Shown: positions 19,001 through 29,300 of the stretch, piece after piece
How positions within the stretch are numbered: position 1 is the stretch's first letter
Layout: the number at the start of each line of letters is the position of its first letter
NCBI GenBank assembly: GCA_016858145.1
Contig: JAEHOE010000049.1
Coordinates: forward strand, 1 to 64,000
Length of the DNA: 64,000 nucleotides
Source: Edaphochlamys debaryana
Taxonomy: Eukaryota > Chlorophyta > Chlorophyceae > Chlamydomonadales
Direction of reading: 5' to 3'
Translations under genes and position numbers: made by a program
The notes under the pieces: model-generated
What the model was told of the DNA's origin: nothing
Seen by the model: only the letters and a program-made list of their open reading frames with translations
The model's database searches: none

Positions 19001-19423
19001 CTTCATCTCGGCCGCGCTCGCGGAGCGGCCGGAGGAGCGCCCCACGGCTCAGGCGCTGATGCAGCACGCGTGGCTCAAGAAGGCGCTGCAGGTGCGTGCG
19101 TTCTGCAAACGCGATAGCTTTCCCTGAGTTTGTACAGCTGTGGTAAAGCGGCTGGGCCTCTTCACGTCCAAATTAGCTTACTGATGCCGATATTTTCCCG
19201 GTCTTTTCTTCCTCCCCCACAGCGCCGCGCTGCCATTGTGCGGCCCATGTCGAGCCCAGCGGCCGGCTCCTCGCCCGCTCGCTGCGGCGTCACGCGCACG
19301 CCCTCGCGACTCAACTCGTCGTCCGTCGCGACCGCCTTTGCGGCAAACTCGCCGCCCGGGCCCGCCACGGCCGTCAACTCGGCCGCAGTCGACTCATCAG
19401 GCGACGTGGTCATGGCGGTCTGA
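16003..19423 (+). CDS. Ser/Thr protein kinase with Aurora-type activation segment
   Basis: Eight exons, all in phase: 16003-16371, 16504-17102, 17311-17449, 17570-17629, 17923-18093, 18439-18552, 18720-19091, 19223-19423; 674 aa. The start is the first ATG after an in-frame TGA at 15946. Residues 1-320 are a Ser/Ala/Pro/Gln-rich, probably disordered extension. The kinase domain (about 318-605) has a degenerate glycine loop (KGSTSAVY), the VALK lysine (K349), the alpha-C glutamate (E367), HRDIKPEN (D444), DFG (D462-G464) and APE (485-487). The activation segment AVTRAGTLDYMAPE resembles Aurora kinases (TTLCGTLDY), with T476 the likely activating site. An acidic insert follows the APE helix. 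The 67-aa tail is Ser/Thr-rich. Aurora-like kinases in algae act in mitosis and flagellar disassembly; the exact ortholog is unknown. Confidence 0.88.
17537..17555 (+). repeat. Interstitial telomere-like stretch in kinase intron 3
   Basis: Three adjacent CCCTAAA/CCCCAAAA/CCCTAACC units resemble the C-strand of the chlamydomonad telomere repeat (TTTTAGGG). With only three imperfect units this may be chance in a C-rich polypyrimidine tract just before the exon 4 acceptor. Confidence 0.3.
17671..17821 (+). repeat. 15-bp minisatellite in kinase intron 4
   Basis: About ten nearly perfect tandem copies of a 15-bp unit (GTGTGTCCGGCAGGC) fill much of the intron between exons ending at 17629 and starting at 17923. 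Because 15 is a multiple of three and the unit has no stop, all frames stay open and give spurious peptides such as repeated VRQAC. It lies inside a well-supported intron and is not coding in the model. Confidence 0.95.
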
Positions 19424-22400
19424 GGCCGGCCGGCGTGATGTTGACGGGCAGGACGATCGGCAAAGCGCGGCGCGGGGCAAGTTGGCAGCGGTGGTTACGG
19501 GCCAGGGGCTGTCGGGCAGCTATCGATGATCCTTGCTTTTGGGGCAACCCATGGCGCCAGCGGGCCGCGCAAGGGAAGGAACGCGACTCCTCGAATGCGA
19601 GGGAGGCTTCATGCGGCTACATGACACACGTTACCCGGAGCTTTGCTGGTCCATTGAGTCCGAGGAGGCCTCATGTGGCCTCATGCGGCACCTATGGAAA
19701 CAGCGGCTAGAAGAATGCCTTTGCCGGGCTCGATCTGTGCAGCTTCCTTTGGCCGGGGGCGTTCTGTGCTCTCACTTTGCCGCTCAAGTGCCGAGTCTTT
19801 GACTGCCATGGGAGGGCCAATGCGGTCGAGGCTGTTTGCATGCAGGCTGGGCTGGCTGGTAGGTTGGGCCATACCCACCCGACGCACGTGTGCTGCCGTA
19901 CGGGAGGTATCAGTCATGCAGTCCTCTAGGGTTTTGGGCCTACACACCCTCGGGGCTGAGCCCTTTGGGACCACGTGGGCCCCACCTGTGGGACCGCACT
20001 CCGCAGCCCTCTCGCCTCTCGCTTGGTCCCGGACCGGGCTTAAGCGGGGTTGCGGGTGTTGCGTTGGAGATGCTCTCTGGAGCGGGCATGTCGGCACGGG
20101 GCGCGTTGCGCCTCACTCAGTCACTCTGCATGCTCTTAAGCGCTGCGCTTTCGTAAGGCAGAAGCGGTGTTGACGCTAATCCACGCTTGCAGCTCCAGGC
20201 TTTCTTGGTTCGAGTGCGGTGGCAGCGGGTGCCACTTCTGGGGTCGTCGCCGCATCGCCACTCTGGCGCGAAGTGTGCGGACTCTGGTCGGTCCATTGGC
20301 TGAGCTTTGGGCGCTATTTGCGGGCGCGTGCGGTGCTAACCCTGCGCTGAAAGGCCGACAGGTGCTTGTTGGAGCGGGAAGTGACAGTAGATGCAAAAGC
20401 GTATACGGTAAGCTTCTCACTTGGTGCTTGGGGCTGAGTGGTTTTGGTCGTGGGAGCATGGTTTGGGAGTGAGGCGAGAAGTGGAGACGCAGGCATGCAG
20501 GGCGTGCGCTTACCGTTGATGGGTTAACTAACTAACTTCTGGCGCGATACGGGGTCTGCGCGTGCACCCCAAATGGCAATGCGCGCTTACATAGCTACAA
20601 AATGTTGTACAGGGGGAGTTGAGGACTGACTTTCCGGCCATGTGCCGGCCCTAAGACTTTGCAGGAACTGTGTGGGTGGCTGATGCGCCCTTGCGCTTGC
20701 AGCGGCGGCCCCGGTTACGACAGCAGGAGAGCAGGTTGAGAGAGTCAAGAGAAGAAGTGGGATGCAGAGGAGGCCTTAAGGAGGAACTGCCCCAGCGCTG
20801 CACCCGCTGCTGCTGGTGGGATGTAGCATCAAACGCAAGGACTGTGACATGGCATGCCGTACGACGGGACGACAGTTTGACGACGATGTGCGGCGGGCCC
20901 GGCCGGGGCGTTGCCCGACCGGTGCTCGGTTGGTGTTGCGGTTTGCACTTTGTTGGGGAGCACTTTCGGCACGCGCCTAGCTGCCGGGTCTTCAATCCCG
21001 AGGGCCGCAGTGCTGCGCTCGGGGTGGGAGCCAGAGCACTCCCTTGGCATGCATGGTTTTCGTCAGGGGTAAAAACTGCCAGCCTTGTTCTCAATCTGCT
21101 GTCGGCGCGATCGATCGATTCTGTTGCGCATCCAAGCCTCGGCTAGGCTGTGAACGGGCGAGCGTTGATGCATTGAGCTCGCCCTTTTGCGGAGGGGGGG
21201 ATGTCGGGATTCATGGGTCGTCTGTTGGGGTTTTGATGGGCGTGGGCGTCCACCGTGCCGTGCGCTGTGCCACGCCGCGTGCAGTTTTCAGGAGTGGGAA
21301 GCCTCGCTTGCAAGGGAGTATCCCGAAGGATAGGGCGCTGGGGGATGACTGCTTTCATAACTTTGCGGGAGGCCTGGGGGGGGGGCCAGGACCGCAGCGT
21401 TACGCTCCCCTGGGGGCTGGTACCGTCGCGTGTTTCGCAGCGTGCGTCTCTCCTGGTCTCGCTTGCTGTGGATCTAGCCAGGTGCTGGGCTGCCGTGTGC
21501 CGCATCCTGCAAGAGGCAGAGAAGACCGCTTATTAGCGCGCGTACCGTAAGTAGGGCGTTCATTCCGCGCGCCTTGAGTTTCAGTTACCCGCAGTTTACC
21601 TTTCTAACTCGAACTTGTTGTGCACCCCTAGAACCCGCTGATGTGGTTTGCCGGGGGCCAGCTTGGACCGTGCATCTGCTTTTGTTTGTCGGTGATTCTG
21701 GCGGTCAGCCTCTCGAGGCCCCACTCATGTGCATTGCGACTTTGCCGGCGTCGTGTCACGCCAGCTGCCATCCGTTTCCATGCATGCTGTCAACGCGTGC
21801 GTCTCAATAGACACTCCTGTTCCGTGTAAACAACGCAACCTCCCCTGTGCCTGCTGCCGAGCCTCCATCCAGATAGAGCTGAGGTATGTCCCCGCTGGGT
21901 CCATGCCAGCAGGGGTAGCCTGCACGGCGATACCACACACCGCGGGGCACAGCTGGGCCCGACCCTGGCCCGACTGACTGACACAGCACTGACCTCTTGA
22001 CAGCGGCCCGGGTGCCCCCCTCGTCTGCCCTGATTCACGGACTTCAGGCCACCGTCGCCCTCTGGCAAGTGCACCCTGTGTCTGCCCCTAGGGTTACCCC
22101 CCGCCTCGGCGATGCGCATTGCTGGCACCTGCCTTCCTCCTCGCGCGTTGCGGCAGCGGCTACATCGACGCGCTCAGCTGCATCCCCCAACATCGTCCTG
22201 ACTACGCTGCATGGCCCCTGCGAGCACAGAAGCCCCTGGTCTGCTGCTTGGCTCGTGCACCCTGCCGCTCACGATGTCTTGGCGGCCTGGTGACTGGGGG
22301 TCAGGAGTCGGGCGTGCCCGCATGCACTGGCATTGCACGGATTGCACTCCTCGTCTCACGCGCCACCAGTGGCGCCCCATCGCAGCTCGCCCGAACCCAA

Positions 22401-22540
22401 CAACCGAGTGCCGCCTACTAGATACTACCATAGAAATATGGTTACGATGGGGCCGTGAAGAGCCCTCGCACTGCGCGGTGCATCCAGCCCGCCTCATCGC
22501 CCTCCTAGTCCAGCGTCAGATGGGGGCCATGAGCCATCTC
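19424..22540. other. 3' flank of kinase gene and spacer
   Basis: About 3 kb with no recognisable coding sequence. ORFs are short, overlap on both strands and have no splice partners. The first TGTAA on the plus strand is at 21825, so the kinase 3' UTR could be as long as 2.4 kb, or a shorter one may use a variant signal. Confidence 0.5.
21825..21829 (+). terminator. Candidate poly(A) signal TGTAA for the kinase transcript
   Basis: TGTAA is the usual chlamydomonad polyadenylation signal. This is the first plus-strand copy I find downstream of the kinase stop at 19423. The distance (2.4 kb) is long, so the assignment is weak. Confidence 0.3.
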
Positions 22541-22544
22541 TGAC

Positions 22545-22690
22545 GCTAACCCTCCCCCTGGGCCGGACCCCTGACTCTAACCCTACTCCTGGGCCCCTAC
22601 CCCTACCCGTTGGGCCGGACCCCTGACGCTAACCCTACCCTGGGCCGGACCCCTGACACTACCCCCACCCCCGGGCCCCTACCCCCATAG
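22545..22690. repeat. Short tandem repeat, about 30-bp unit
   Basis: Four or so imperfect copies of a C-rich unit built on GGGCCGGACCCCTGAC plus CTAACCCTACCC. The embedded CTAACCC motifs are reminiscent of telomeric sequence but do not form a pure array. No coding potential is seen. Confidence 0.75.
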
Positions 22691-22766
22691 CTGCGCTCTG
22701 CCTGGACCCATGCCCGCAACAACGACAACAAGGTAGGCCGCCCACAGGTCTGCGTAGTTGGCGACC

Positions 22767-22825
22767 ACGCCCTACGACCCTCAACCAAGCGCTACGCCTC
22801 GTTGATGTCATCTACCCATGCCCCC
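22767..22825. repeat. Duplicated block, copy 1 (partner at 23259-23318)
   Basis: Both copies share CACGCCCTACG, then CAACCAAGCGCT, then TTGATGTC and TCTACCC in the same order and spacing, with scattered substitutions. The two copies lie about 490 bp apart. They are too short to assign to a mobile element. Confidence 0.6.
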
Positions 22826-23394
22826 CCGGGCCACGCTCTCTCGCCCCCAGCCCTGGTCGCGTGGGGATATGGCCACACGCAGGCGAGTGTCGCGTCAGAG
22901 ACCAGTATAGTCAGCACAACAGCAGCGACGTTGGGTTGACAGACAGACAGATGTTACGGGCGTTGACCAACCCGCACGCTCCGTTCGGGCGCAACGTGAC
23001 GAAGGGCTCTCCCCCCCCTCTCCTTCCCAACCACGCCTCACGGCCAAGCTCGCCCCTAAGTCCCTGCAGCCCACAGTGCTCGCCACCTCGCCTCGAGCCT
23101 CCACCTCCGCTCGCACGGCTCAGCCCGTGTGCGCCTCCGCTCAGGGTGTGTCCGCTCAGGGTGTGATGTGTCCTTCCCATCCTCCGCCTTGGACGCCCTG
23201 CCCCGCCGTGCGTTGGGGCTTAGCTGCATCCGCCGTTCAGAGGCCCCTGCCAGCCACACGCCCTACGCCACAACCAAGCGCTTCGCTTCATTGATGTCTT
23301 CTACCCCTGCCAGCCCCGGCGTTCCTAGCCTTGCCGTCGGTCCTCGGCCGTCCTCCGCCGCTCCCGCCTCGCCACGAGCTGCGGTTGGGCTTAG

Positions 23395-23888
23395 CCCAGC
23401 CCAGTCCGGTCCAGTCCACTTCGGCCCCAGTCCTCCGGTCCAGTCCGGTCCAGTCCACTTCGGCCCCAGTCCTCCGGTCCAGTCCACTTCGGCCCCAGTC
23501 CTCCGGTCCAGTCCGGTCCAGTCCACTTCGGCCCCAGTCCTCCGGTCCAGTCCACTTCGGCCCCAGTCCTCCGGTCCAGTCCACTTCGGCCCCAGTCCTC
23601 CGGTCCAGTCCGGTCCAGTCCACTTCGGCCCCAGTCCTCCGGTCCAGTCCGGTCCAGTCCACTTCGGCCCCAGTCCTCCGGTCCAGTCCGGTCCAGTCCA
23701 CTTCGGCCCCAGTCCTCCGGTCCAGTCCGGTCCAGTCCACTTCGGCCCCAGGTCCTCCGGTCCAGTCCGGTCCAGTCCACTTCGGCCCCAGTCCTCCGGT
23801 CCAGTCCGGTCCAGTCCACTTCGGCCCCAGTCCTCCGGTCCAGTCCGGTCCAGTCCACTTCGGCCCCAGTCCTCCGGTCCAGTCCGGT
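23395..23888. repeat. Minisatellite with mixed 29- and 39-bp units
   Basis: About thirteen copies. Each contains ACTTCGGCCCCAGTCCTCC (19 bp) preceded by either one or two copies of the 10-mer GGTCCAGTCC, giving 29- or 39-bp periods in the order 39,29,39,29,29,39,39,39,39,40,39,39. Long ORFs on both strands here come from the repeat and are not genes. Confidence 0.95.
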
Positions 23889-24359
23889 CGGGCGTCCGCG
23901 CCCACCTGGCTCCGGCTGGACGGCCCTGCGGGGTCCAGCGTGCGATGCGCCCCGCTGCGGGCCTCAGATGGTCCGGCCGTCGTTGGCGAGCCGCTGCGTG
24001 GGGGGAATGAGAAACAGGGACGAGGTTACGCGAAAAGCAGGGCCGACAGAGTGCAATCCCGGCCGACAACATCTCTGGCGACGAGCCGCTGCGTGGGGGG
24101 CGGAGCGGGACAGGGCAGGTTGGAGATGGGGTTGGGGTTGGGTTGGGTTTGGAACAGGCGATTGGGAGATTGGAGTTGAGGGTAGGGAGAAGGAAGGAGG
24201 CGCATGGGCCGGGGCGAGGGCCAGGGCCAGGGGCCGGGGCAGGGCTGAGCAGACCCGTGGACCGCGGACCGGGTTGTGGACGCACGCTTCAGAGGCTCAC
24301 GGCAGCCCTCACCACCTTGCATCAGCTGCTCGGTGGGCCCTGCCCTTGTCCGCCAGCCA

Positions 24360-24425
24360 GGCCCTCGTTCCCTCCCTCCCTCCCTCCCTGGCCCCCTCCC
24401 TCCCTCCCTCCCTCCCTCCCTAGCC
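24360..24425. repeat. CCCT microsatellite tracts
   Basis: Two runs of tandem CCCT tetranucleotides separated by GGCC. The surrounding DNA (24,170-24,650) is strongly strand-asymmetric, C-rich on the plus strand, and shows no gene. Confidence 0.85.
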
Positions 24426-24683
24426 CCCTCCCCTGCCTCCGTCGCCCCCTGTGGCGCTCCCCCCCGGCCTGCGCCCGCCTTTTCACACCATACCTCTCCC
24501 TCCTGCCTTTGCCGCCTGCGTACCCCACCCTGACCTCGCGGTCTGTACCGCACCCCATCAACCCTGCCCCCCTCCCATGCCCCTTTCCCCCCTTCCCACC
24601 CCCTCCCCGTGCCTAGGCCTGCCTTCCCCGCCTTACTCCCCTGCTCTCCATTGCGAACCCCTCGTGCCCTTGCCCTCGCACGA

Positions 24684-24742
24684 GCTCCTCGTACCACACC
24701 CTGCCCTCGAGGTTCCCCGCCACCGTCATCACCCTGACCCCT
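24684..24742 (-). pseudogene. Decayed copy of the last EF-hand segment of the DRC8 gene
   Basis: On the minus strand this reads VMTVAGNLEGRVWYEEL, clearly related to MMTLAADPEGKVYYEDY at the end of DRC8 exon 2 (24819-24873), from which it is about 133 bp away. About 40 of 50 bases match. It lies downstream of the exon 2 donor and its frame does not connect to exon 2 at phase 0, so it looks like a duplicated, decaying exon fragment and not a real exon. It could still contribute to an alternative 3' end. Confidence 0.6.
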
Positions 24743-24812
24743 TCCCCTTCCCCCCTCCCTCTCCTTTGCCCCCCTGCCCCTTGCACCCCTTCCCACCCCC
24801 CTCCCACTTCAC

Positions 24813-25879
24813 CTGGGCGTAATCCTCGTAGTACACCTTGCCCTCGGGGTCCGCCGCCAGCGTCATCATGCGGTTGAGCTCCTCCTCGGTCATGGCCTCC
24901 CCCCGGGCGCTCAGCAGGCCGCGCAGCGTGTCGGCCTCGATGTAGCCCCGGCCCTCGGGGTCGAAGGCGCGGAAGGCGCGGAGGAGCGTGTGGTAGTCAT
25001 CGCGGAAGAGCGTGGCCTCCTGTTTGGGGCGGAAAGAGGGGGGAGGGGGAGGGGGGCGAGGGGAGGGGGAGGAGGGCGGGTTGAGGGTTTGGGAGGGGAG
25101 GGGAGGAGGGGAGAGGGGGGGAGGTGAGAAGGGGTGGGAGGGGTGGCGGAAGAGCGTGGCTTGCTGGGGTGGTGGGAAGAGGGGGGGCGGGGTCCAAGCG
25201 GAGGAGGAGAAGCTGAGGGATGGAGAGAGTGCCGGTGGGAGAGGGTGGAAGAGCGTGGCTTGCTGGCGTGAGCGGGCGGCCGGCGGGCTGCGGGAGCGAC
25301 ACGCCGGCGCCGCCCTCTGGGCATGTGGGCAGTCGCAACCAAGCTCAGGCGCCGCGAGGAAGAAGACGTCGCCGCCCCATGGCTGGGACGCGGTGGGTGG
25401 GTCATGCCAGGGGCACGCCAGTGCTGCTGATTCATCTGGACCTGCAGCCTGCCCTCCGCCCCAGGTGGCGCAGGCTGGCGGGCACGGTGGATCCTTGGCT
25501 GCCCAGAGCGGACTGGACATCTGGATGAGGCTCGCTGCAAGTCCAGCAAGAATGCGGTTCCTGGCCGCAGGGCCAGGACGGGCCCCGACCCGGGTCTCGG
25601 GGGGCTCACCTGCTGGATGAGGAAATTGCACACCACCAGCTCGAAGTTCTCTAGCCCGATGAGCCCGCTGCTCTCCGAGTCCGCGTTGAGCGCTGCAAGC
25701 TGATCGAGGATGAGGTTGAGCTGCACGCTCGTGGGGTTCACTCCGCAGGCGCGGATGGCCGTCGAAACATCTTTGAAGTCCACGAGCCGTGAGCCTTCTT
25801 TATGCTCGAACAGCACGAAGGCTTCTCGTACTCGTGCCCTAACACGCTCGTGCTTGTCTGTCAAACTATGCGTCGCCAT
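24813..25879 (-). CDS. DRC8: EF-hand protein DRC8/EFCAB2-like, nexin-dynein regulatory complex subunit (3' end incomplete)
   Basis: Exon 1 is 25879-25610 (90 aa) and exon 2 is 25019-24813 (69 aa), both phase 0 with GT-AG borders. The protein follows EFCAB2/DRC8 along its length: VREAFVLFEHKEG and VDFKDVSTAIRACG in the first EF pair, then LLRAFRAFDPEGRGYI and MMTLAADPEGKVYYEDY in the second. The calcium loops lack the usual acidic residues (the position-12 Glu is missing in DPEGRGYIEADT), so it probably does not bind calcium in the normal way. DRC8 (FAP200 in Chlamydomonas) sits in the axonemal nexin link and tunes dynein activity. Human EFCAB2 continues only about a dozen residues past this point. 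The last exon was not found; intron read-through adds 27 low-complexity residues to a stop at 24729. Confidence 0.8.
25140..25276 (-). repeat. Two upstream copies of the DRC8 exon 2 acceptor edge
   Basis: The acceptor plus first codons of exon 2 (reading CAG then GAGGCCACGCTCTTCCGC at 25022-25002 on the minus strand) recur twice inside the intron as CAGCAAGCCACGCTCTTCC, near 25145-25165 and 25247-25266. Each copy again has a purine-poor tract and CAG before it, so each is a potential decoy acceptor. They lie about 140 and 240 bp upstream of the real site. Confidence 0.7.
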
Positions 25880-26371
25880 GCCGCGGTCTTCCTGGACTCA
25901 GGCGAGACGCCCCGACGAAGCTGGAACGTGGTAAGGCTATAGAAATGAGCGGTCCAATTTCTTAGCGGGATTGGTGGCCGAAGCTCTCTGCCGGTGAGGA
26001 AGGATGGTGTCTGGACGCGGAATCCGTTGTTTTGTCGCAACAACAAGGGGGAGAGGCCTTGAGCAGTGGTGCGAGCTACGTATTGGGGCGGGGGGCTGTG
26101 AGGGGGCGACACAGGAGCCCAGGGGGTTGGGGGGAGGGGCTGCATCGAGTCGGGGCGGTCCGGGAAGCTCGGAAGCCAGGTGCGTGCAGCTCGAGGCCCG
26201 CACCCGCCTCCGCTTTCTCAAGACGCACTAACTAAGCAAGATCTATCCCTACTCTCATGGCAAACGTAAACAGAGACGCCCTGGCCGATACCGGCTGAGC
26301 TCGGCTGTCGCGCAAACTACTAGGCCCCGCGGCTTATCCCAGGCCCGGGCACTGAAAACGAGTGACATAGC
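25880..26371. promoter_or_regulatory. Head-to-head promoter region of DRC8 (-) and the macroglobulin gene (+)
   Basis: About 490 bp separate the two start codons, which point away from each other, so both promoters and 5' UTRs must lie here or overlap the genes. The right half (26,220-26,300) is less GC-rich than the surroundings. No TATA box at a convincing distance or known element was identified. An in-frame TGA nine bases before the ATG at 26372 fixes that start. Confidence 0.55.
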
Positions 26372-29300
26372 ATGGCAAAATCGATTCTGGAACACTGCGG
26401 CCTGCTGCGAAAGAGGTCATACAGCCGAGCCGCGACGCAGGATGCCGATGAGCCTGGAGCGGACAAGGGCGCACGAGCCCAGGGTCGCTGGACGCTTCTG
26501 CAGAATGGTAGGGAGGCCCCCCTTCCAACAATCGCGCTCACTCGGGGCCACCCAGGGCTGGGTGGCCCCACAGCGCCCGACGCCCAACCGCCTCAACCCC
26601 CGCTCCTGGCCCCTGGCCCTCAACCCCACACCCTGTGCTGGCCCTCCCACCCCTCCTCACCCCCCACGTGCCTTCTCGTTCTACACTGCGCTCCCCCTGC
26701 ATCCTGACCCCCCCTTCCCTGGCTCCCCCCCTGCGCTGCGCTGTTGCCCCGAACGTGGGTCAGCTCACCCAATCCCCCGCCGTCTTCCCCCATACTCCCT
26801 AGACCCCAAACCTCAACGCTTGAGCCTGGTGGTGGCTCTGGCCGGTTCGCCCCTGGCTTACAGCAGCATGCCAGGCAGCATGCCAGGCAACCTTGCCAGG
26901 CCACCCCTCCCTCCCCCTCCCCTCCCCCTCCCCCTCCCCTCCCCTCCCCCTCCCCTCCCCTCCCCCTCCCCCTCCCCCTCCCCCCTCCCCCTCCCCCTCC
27001 CCCTCCCCCTCCCCCTCCCCCTCCCCCTCCCCTCCCCCTCCCCCTCCCCCTCCCCCTCCCCCTCCCCCCCTCCCCCTCCCTCCCCTCCCCCTCCCCCTCC
27101 CCCTCCCCCTCCCCCTCCCCTCCCCCTCCCCCTCCCCCTCCCCCTCCCCCTCCCCTCCCCCTCCCCCTCCCCCTCCTCCCCCCATACCCCGTGGTCCCCG
27201 TCCTCCGCCACCCTCTCTGATACCCTCTCCACCCCCGTCTTTTTAACCCCCTTCTCCCCCCCTGGACCTCGCTTCCCGCCCCCCAGTTGTGGCCGTGGCA
27301 GCCCTAGTGGGCATCCTGGCGGCGGCGCTGCTGCTGCTGGGAGGGGGCGGGGGCGGGGGCTGGGGCGGGGCCGGCTCGGGCCCCGGCCCCTCGGTCCACA
27401 CGCGTCAGGCCCCGGGGAGGGCCTTCCTTCAGGAGCAGCTGCCCCTGCGGCTGGTGCTGGTGGGTAGGGGTGGGGGGTGGGGGGTCCTGACAGGGGAGGT
27501 AAGGGTCTCCCGTTGATCCTTTGGGGAGGGAGGGGAGCAGGGGGGGAGAGGAGCAGGTGCCTCTGAGGCTGGTGCTGGTGGGTGACCGGGGGCTAGGGGT
27601 GGGGGGCCCTTACGTGGGGTTGCCACGGCGGAGCTACGGTTTTCCGGGTAGCGGCTCCAAGGACGGGGAGCTCCGGTAGTCTGAGGCAAGCCAGGAACTG
27701 GACTGGTCGCGGTGATGAGGTATGGGTGCGGTCGTTGCAGTGTTGCGGCTATGCACTCTGGTATGAGAACATATCACAAGCAGCTCAAGCCAAACTCCCC
27801 AGCTATGCTCACGCTCTCCTCCCCTGCTGTGGCCCCCCGCTGCAGACCACGCCTGTGGAGATATCGAAGGGGGAGGGGGACCTGCTGGTGGGGTGGGGTG
27901 GGGTGGGGTGGGATGGCCCAAGCCCCAGGGGTAGTTCCGTGGCTGGCTGACTCATCGACGGCCAGGGGGAAGCGGTTGGCGGGCGCCTCTTCTTACTAAT
28001 GTAGTTCTGCCCGGATCCCTGCTGTCGTGCAGGTTCAGCTGTACGGCAGGCAGGCCCTCACGGTACGGCAGATCCGCTGTGCACGGGGGGGTGCTGTGCG
28101 CATGTGCGGGATCCTTGGTTTGCAGTTGCTGGAGGTTGCGGCATCCTCGGCTGTTGCTTAGCACACGGCTCGTAGGAGCCTTGTTCTTCGCAACAGCTGG
28201 AGGCACGGAGCTGTGGTGCACGTGTGAACGTGCGGGGTCCTCCGTGCGAAGCTGAGCAGCGGAAGGCTCGGACTTGCGCTGTTGTTCAGCACGGAACGAG
28301 GCCCGTTCAGAAGTTGCCCGGACCGCCCTTCCCTTCCCACCGTTCCCTGCCCAATCACGTGTCCCCCCCGGCCTTTGGCCCCTTCCCACACCACACGTCA
28401 GGCTGTACCCACTCCAACTTGCCCCCCCTGCCTGTCCCCACCATCCCCACAGGCTGTTTTCACTCGCCCCGTCATCGCACTGGGGTCGGACTTCGGGACC
28501 CGGGAGCCGCCGGTGGGGGCGGGGGGGGGGGGACCTGGGCTGAGGCGGTGGAGGGAGGGGCAGGAGGGGGTGAGGCCGGGGCTGCCACGTGTGCGACCCG
28601 GGAGGGGAGTCCACCGTTCAGCGCGGCCCCCCTCACCCTAGCCCCCCTGACCTCGAACCCCCCTGCCCGCCCCCCAGGCCCCCTTCTCCCTCAGCTGCCC
28701 CGTGCCTGTACGGCAGCGATGGGTGACGACCACCATCTTCCGACTGGATCCAGACGTGGACTGGTGGGGCGGATTTGGGGACCGGGGTCGGGCAAAGGGG
28801 ATACAGACACGGGGAAGGGGCGAGGGGGGTAGGACAGTTCGCTGTCTCCCGCTTTAACCTTTGTTGTACCCGTGTTGCGCGTGCACCCACCCTGCCCCCC
28901 AGCCCCTGTTCCTCCAAGCCCTCCCCGCCCCTCCCCGCCCCTCTCCGATTTCTCCTCCCACACACACACGAACCCGTGTTACCCCCTGCCCCCCCCCCAA
29001 CTCCATGTCAGGCCCACGGACCTGGACTGCACCCTGCGGTGGACCCCCGGCTTTGCCAGCTACGACGGTGAGTGTTGGGGTTGGGTGGGTGGCTGGGATG
29101 TGGTAAGGGATACTCGCGTAAGCCGTGGGAACACTGGCACTGCGGGAAGCTGTCCAGCCCAAGGGCGGGCGTAAGCGCGGTGTGTGCTGACCCTGTGTTT
29201 CGCGGGGGCTGGTCGGAAGCACGCAGCAGAGCACGAGGGTTGAGGGTGGGCGGAGGGGTGGCGAAGGAAAGGGTAGCGGAGGGTATGGGGCTGGGGTGAG

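Larger units (their letters stand above)
26372..28062 (+). other. Macroglobulin exons 1-4 (residues 1-127): cytoplasmic tail and membrane anchor
   Basis: Exons 26372-26507, 27287-27459, 27846-27887, 28033-28062. The junction between exons 1 and 2 is phase 1 and joins the tail to VVAVAALVGILAAALLLLG, a clear membrane helix followed by a glycine-rich stretch. No signal peptidase site is evident, so a type II anchor is likely. Exons 3 and 4 are only 42 and 30 nt; they keep phase and bridge to the first macroglobulin motif but are the least certain of this block. Confidence 0.7.

Noticed and set aside
16003..19423. Assignment of the kinase as the flagellar Aurora-like kinase CALK
   Set aside because: The catalytic domain is C-terminal behind a long extension, and I could not align it to CALK; only the Aurora-type loop is supported.
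23263..24285. Long ORFs on both strands rich in WTGLDRRTGAEVD or QSTSAPVLRSSP repeats
   Set aside because: Translations of the 29/39-bp minisatellite; units are not multiples of three, all frames look alike and there is no family resemblance.
24026..24796. Minus-strand 256-codon Gly/Arg-rich ORF as the missing DRC8 last exon
   Set aside because: It is low complexity in a C-rich tract and shows none of the short EFCAB2-type ending.
26799..27246. Proline-rich and glycine/arginine-rich ORFs over the C/T tract
   Set aside because: Pure composition effect in macroglobulin intron 1.
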